Below are positions 4,229-6,348 of a DNA stretch of 6,348 nucleotides, piece after piece. The number at the start of each line of letters is the position of its first letter. Position 1 is the first letter of the stretch. Both the position numbers and the translations under genes were made by a program. Below the pieces are notes generated by a model, which was given only the letters and a program-made list of their open reading frames with translations, was not told where the DNA came from and did not search any database. The stretch covers positions 1 to 6,348 of the forward strand of contig JBEKLP010000110.1 in assembly GCA_050010135.1 (NCBI GenBank), written 5' to 3'. This DNA is from FEN-1073 sp050010135. GTDB lineage: Bacteria > Chloroflexota > Anaerolineae > Anaerolineales > RBG-16-64-43.

Positions 4229-5470
4229 ATGAATAATTCTTCGGATTTCGACAATCTTGCGCGAATCGTCGCCCGCGTCATGGCGGCGGAAGAGACGACG
4301 CTGGGAGGACCCAAGCAGCCGTTTATCTTCCGCGCACGCGGCAGGTTGCTTGTCGATAGCGAAACCGCCTTCGAAGAGCTCTCCTCCGCCGTAAAGCCGC
4401 TCGGCTTGATGCCGGTCCTGCGCGAAGAAAACGGCAGGCAGGAGATTTTGCTGATAAAGGATTTAACACGCCTTCCCGACGGTCGCGGCCGAACCAACCT
4501 GCTGCTGTTCATCCTCACCCTGGCGAGCGTGATCTTCACCGCGGCGATCGGAGCGGTGCCATCCTCCGCCATCCCTTGCGAAACTTCGACTGCCTTCGCC
4601 GCTCAATGGAAAGTCTTCGTGCTCGAACTTCAGTGGGGTTTGACCCACCTCGGCGCCGGATTGCCCTTCGCGCTGAGCTTCCTGGCCGTCCTGGGTTCGC
4701 ACGAACTGGGGCATTACTTCGCCGGTCGAAAAAATAAAACCGCGGTCACTCTGCCGTTCTTTATTCCCCTTCCGCTGATCAGCCCCTTCGGCACGCTCGG
4801 CGCGGTGATCTCGCTGCGCGAGCCGCCCCGGAACCGGAACGTGTTGACCGAGATCGGCATCGCCGGACCGCTGACCGGCTTCCTGGTGGCGATTCCCCTT
4901 CTGCTGATCGGCCTGCTGCTCTCGACCGTCCAAGCGCTCCCTACCGCGCTCGGGCCGTGCGAGAGTTTCAGCCTCGAAGGCAATTCGATTTTGTATATCC
5001 TGGCCAAGCTGGCGGTCTTCGGACGGATGCTTCCCGCTCCGGCCCATTTCGACATCCCGCCCGTGCTTTTCTACCTGCGCTCCTTTTTCACTGGATTTCC
5101 CTTCCCGATGCAGGGCGTGGATGTGTTCATCCACCCCGTAGCATCCGGCGCCTGGGCGGGATTGATGGTCACCGGTCTGAATTTGATCCCGGCCGGCCAG
5201 CTCGATGGCGGCCATCTTTTTTACGCGATCTTTGGAAAACGCGCCGGCCGGCTTCTGCCCTGGATCATCGCCGCACTGGTCGTGCTCGGATTGTTCTGGC
5301 CCGGCTGGTTTCTCTTAGTGATTCTAATTTTCCTTTTCGGCCGGGCGCACGCCGAGCCGCTGGATACCGTTACCCCGCTCAGCCCCCGCCATCGGGTCCT
5401 GGCGGTGCTCGGCCTGATTCTCTTCTTCCTGATCTTCACCCCCATCCCGTTGCAGATCTTCGGTGGCTGA
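4229..5470 (+). CDS. Site-2 protease family (peptidase M50) intramembrane metalloprotease
   Basis: A 413-residue polytopic membrane zinc protease. Site-2 proteases cut transmembrane segments of substrates such as anti-sigma factors. Residues 1-88 form a soluble N-terminal domain. Membrane segments follow at about 89-110, 143-165, 206-232, 305-320, 344-370 and 388-408. The catalytic HELGH is at 158-162 (two His ligands and catalytic Glu), and the third ligand is D326 in the LNLIPAGQLDGGH segment (317-329). The FFIPLPLISPFGTLGAVI segment (177-194) and the short loop NRNVLTEIGIAGPLTGF (202-218) are typical of the EGY/chloroplast-like branch. No PDZ domain is seen. Start ATG 4229 is 18 nt after the tRNA end, with only a weak GCGAG ribosome site, so read-through from the selC promoter is plausible. 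The rhodanese gene overlaps its last 8 nt. The substrate is unknown. Confidence 0.93.
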   Translation: MNNSSDFDNLARIVARVMAAEETTLGGPKQPFIFRARGRLLVDSETAFEELSSAVKPLGLMPVLREENGRQEILLIKDLTRLPDGRGRTNLLLFILTLASVIFTAAIGAVPSSAIPCETSTAFAAQWKVFVLELQWGLTHLGAGLPFALSFLAVLGSHELGHYFAGRKNKTAVTLPFFIPLPLISPFGTLGAVISLREPPRNRNVLTEIGIAGPLTGFLVAIPLLLIGLLLSTVQALPTALGPCESFSLEGNSILYILAKLAVFGRMLPAPAHFDIPPVLFYLRSFFTGFPFPMQGVDVFIHPVASGAWAGLMVTGLNLIPAGQLDGGHLFYAIFGKRAGRLLPWIIAALVVLGLFWPGWFLLVILIFLFGRAHAEPLDTVTPLSPRHRVLAVLGLILFFLIFTPIPLQIFGG

Positions 5471-5795
5471 AGAACTCTTCCGCGACGTTACCCCCGAACA
5501 ATTGCGCGCCCTGCTCGAGCAGGGCCGCGCGCCGCGGATGATCGACGTGCGCGATCCGGAGGAATACGCGCTGGGCCATCTCCCCGGAGCGGAGCTCCAT
5601 CCCGCCGACCAGATCGCCGATTGGTGCCGCACGCTCGACCCGGACCAGGAAATTCTTCTCTATTGCCATCACGGAATCCGCAGCCTGCACGCCGCGATGC
5701 ACCTCTCGGCGATTGGGTTCAAAAAAGTGAGCCATCTGCGCGGAGGGCTGGATGCATACAGCCTGCGCGCGGACCCGGGCATACCAAGGTATTGA
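5463..5795 (+). CDS. Single-domain rhodanese-like sulfurtransferase
   Basis: A 110-residue cytosolic protein consisting of one rhodanese domain. These enzymes move sulfane sulfur through a persulfide on the active-site Cys, for example from thiosulfate or a cysteine desulfurase to an acceptor. Seen: the entry motif MIDVRDPEEYALGHLPGA (residues 26-43) and the active-site loop CHHGIRS starting at C68 in LLYCHHGIRS, followed by the closing helix and LRGGLDAY (92-99). All key elements of a catalytically competent single-domain rhodanese (GlpE-like size) are present. The start is GTG 5463, inside the end of the M50 protease gene (8-nt overlap in another frame); no separate ribosome site is evident, so translation is probably coupled to the protease. 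Whether it works with the protease or in selenium/sulfur trafficking for the adjacent selC is speculation. Confidence 0.95.
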   Translation: MAEELFRDVTPEQLRALLEQGRAPRMIDVRDPEEYALGHLPGAELHPADQIADWCRTLDPDQEILLYCHHGIRSLHAAMHLSAIGFKKVSHLRGGLDAYSLRADPGIPRY

Positions 5796-5912
5796 CCGCA
5801 GTTTCAAGCTCTTACATACATTTCCCCGGGGCTGATCCCGCGCTGCGGGCGGGACAGCCCGCCCCGGTCAGCCCGCCGGGCGGGCCGGAGGCGCCCCGAG
5901 CTATTAACCGCA

Positions 5913-6048
5913 CCCGGCCGAGGCCGGGCTTCAAACATATCATGTTGTCGATGATTCTAAACATGGTATTTCCATGCCTTCGAAGGATCGCTTTGTGGGA
6001 AGTATGCCATCCGTTGGTTCAATTGATCTGAAGCCGGGTTTACCCGGC
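5913..6048. repeat. Segment bounded by two mirrored GCCGGG hairpins (REP/BIME-like)
   Basis: The left hairpin is CCCGGC-CGAG-GCCGGG (5913-5928), the right one GCCGGG-TTTA-CCCGGC (6033-6048), both with 6-bp perfect stems. Just inside, GGCTTC (5927-5932) and GAAGCC (6030-6035) are inverted repeats. The interior holds two mutually exclusive stems: ATATCATGTT/AACATGGTAT (5937-5946, 5960-5969, 10 bp with one wobble) and CATGG/CCATG (5962-5966, 5972-5976). The 10-bp palindrome CCTTCGAAGG (5977-5986) follows. Paired inverted hairpins resemble REP/BIME elements; no transposase is present. Confidence 0.45.
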
Positions 6049-6092
6049 CCACGCTTCCCACGCTTCGCGAGGGCGGGCGCGAGGGGAGGCGC

Positions 6093-6170
6093 TGTTGAAA
6101 GCACGGAGCCCTGTCCCGAGCGAAGCGAGGGATTAGCTCCGGGCAAGTACTCGCGGGATGCTATTCAACA
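6093..6170. repeat. Three-tier nested inverted repeat with GCGAAGC mini-hairpin
   Basis: Outer arms TGTTGAA (6093-6099) and TTCAACA (6164-6170) pair perfectly. Middle arms CGGAGC (6104-6109) and GCTCCG (6136-6141) also pair perfectly. The core TCCC-GA-GC-GAA-GC-GA-GGGA (6114-6132) pairs except for symmetric GA/GA positions and ends in GCGAAGC, known as an unusually stable DNA mini-hairpin. The core word is of a kind often seen as a dispersed intergenic repeat and translates as PERSEG in spurious frames. Confidence 0.5.
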
Positions 6171-6178
6171 TCTTAAAT

Positions 6179-6214
6179 AAAAAAGCCCCGGCGAATAATC
6201 GCCGGGGCTTTTTT
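6179..6214. terminator. Strong bidirectional intrinsic terminator
   Basis: GCCCCGGCGA (6185-6194) pairs with TCGCCGGGGC (6199-6208) around loop ATAA, flanked by six A on the left (6179-6184) and six T on the right (6209-6214). It therefore works on both strands. On the minus strand it lies 12 bp after the stop of the cold-shock gene and is its natural terminator; on the plus strand it stops any transcript coming from the rhodanese side. Confidence 0.95.
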
Positions 6215-6226
6215 CAAAGGCTGCAG

Positions 6227-6348
6227 TTACGAGGGCACGACAGTGACGTTCGCGGCCTGCAAGCCCTTCGGTCCTTTTTCAACGGAGAATTCGACTTTCT
6301 GGCCTTCTTCAAGGTTTCGATAGCCTTCGCCTTGGATGGCGGAGAAAT
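6227..6348 (-). CDS. Cold-shock domain protein, C-terminal part (partial at 5' end)
   Basis: The last 39 codons of a CspA-type cold-shock protein, a small OB-fold RNA/single-stranded-DNA chaperone of usually 65-70 residues. The gene runs off the right edge of the window; the two remaining bases are the end of a codon that fits the His of the VHFSAI motif. Visible sequence: FSAIQGEGYRNLEEGQ, then KVEFSVEKGPKGLQAANV and a short VTVVPS tail before TAA. This matches the family's strands 3 to 5 closely, including the KGPKGLQAANV signature. The RNP1 and RNP2 RNA-binding motifs lie mostly outside the window. A strong intrinsic terminator begins 12 bp after the stop, so it ends its transcript here. 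It converges with the protease-rhodanese operon. Which paralog of the csp family it is cannot be told. Confidence 0.95.
   Translation of the reverse strand, partial: FSAIQGEGYRNLEEGQKVEFSVEKGPKGLQAANVTVVPS

Larger units (their letters stand above)
5796..6178. other. Non-coding, hairpin-dense region between convergent genes
   Basis: Some 380 bp with no credible gene. Frames open here (for example 5974-6180) translate repeat DNA and show no domain. The region begins with a GC-rich block (5824-5885) holding CCCCGGGG (5824-5831), a 6-bp stem GCGGGC/GCCCGC (5845-5850, 5857-5862) and CAGCCCGCC twice (5855-5863, 5869-5877). A palindrome-bounded segment (5913-6048), a tandem CCACGCTTC pair (6049-6057, 6058-6066), GCGAGGG three times (6067, 6079, 6125) and a nested stem set (6093-6170) follow. 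It looks like accumulated dispersed repeats; a structured RNA cannot be excluded. Confidence 0.6.

Noticed and set aside
4463..5215. 250-residue minus-strand frame opposite the M50 protease
   Set aside because: Long only because the GC-rich opposite gene lacks stops in that frame; the plus strand has HELGH and LDGG motifs in correct order.
5793..5960. Selenoprotein by read-through of the rhodanese TGA stop
   Set aside because: The rhodanese domain is complete before the stop, and the following codons translate to an Arg/Pro/Gly-rich string typical of non-coding DNA.
5974..6180. 68-residue frame ending just before the terminator
   Set aside because: It includes the PERSEG translation of a repeat core, has no recognisable domain and overlaps the inverted-repeat cluster.
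1..6348. CRISPR array, integrase or phage genes
   Set aside because: No regularly spaced direct repeats and no recognisable mobile-element proteins; selC can be an integration target, but no attachment-site duplicate of its 3' end is seen in the window.

Overview
The window is about 6.3 kb of compact bacterial chromosome, moderately GC-rich. It holds eight protein genes (two cut by the window edges), one tRNA gene and two long non-coding gaps. I see no transposase, integrase, phage gene or CRISPR array. The gene mix fits a Chloroflexota-like bacterium: an M41 protease, a DedA protein, an FmdB-type zinc ribbon, a PF13483-like metallo-hydrolase paired with a small alpha/beta-barrel protein, and a GH16-like fold without catalytic residues. 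That placement is an inference from protein style, not a database result.

Layout. 1-459 (+) is the C-terminal end of ftsH, followed by a candidate terminator. 460-821 is a non-coding leader with a hairpin and a TATAAT box. 822-1484 (+) is a DedA-family membrane protein and 1551-1880 (+) a FmdB-family zinc ribbon. 1881-2155 lies between converging genes and is packed with inverted repeats. On the minus strand, a metallo-beta-lactamase-fold gene (3126-2458) is followed by a 101-residue gene (2461-2156) through an ATGA overlap. Divergent from them, 3179-4096 (+) encodes a concanavalin-like protein.

The key feature is 4117-4210 (+), a selenocysteine tRNA gene (selC). It has a UCA anticodon, an 8+5 bp acceptor/T stack, a 6-bp D stem with a 4-nt loop and a 24-nt variable arm. 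It has its own sigma70-type promoter, which overlaps the stop codon of the preceding gene. Eighteen bases after the tRNA begins a site-2 (M50) intramembrane protease (4229-5470), overlapped by 8 nt by a single-domain rhodanese (5463-5795). A 430-bp non-coding, hairpin-dense region follows. It ends in a strong two-way terminator shared with a converging cold-shock gene (6348-6227, minus, partial).

How it fits together. The organism must make selenoproteins, but no selenoprotein or selA/B/D gene is visible here. FtsH and the M50 protease both act in membrane protein quality control or signalling, but they are separated by unrelated genes, so no single pathway is implied. The least explained material is the repeat-like DNA at 1892-2074 and 5840-6170, the altered metal-binding motif in the metallo-hydrolase, and the lectin-like protein.
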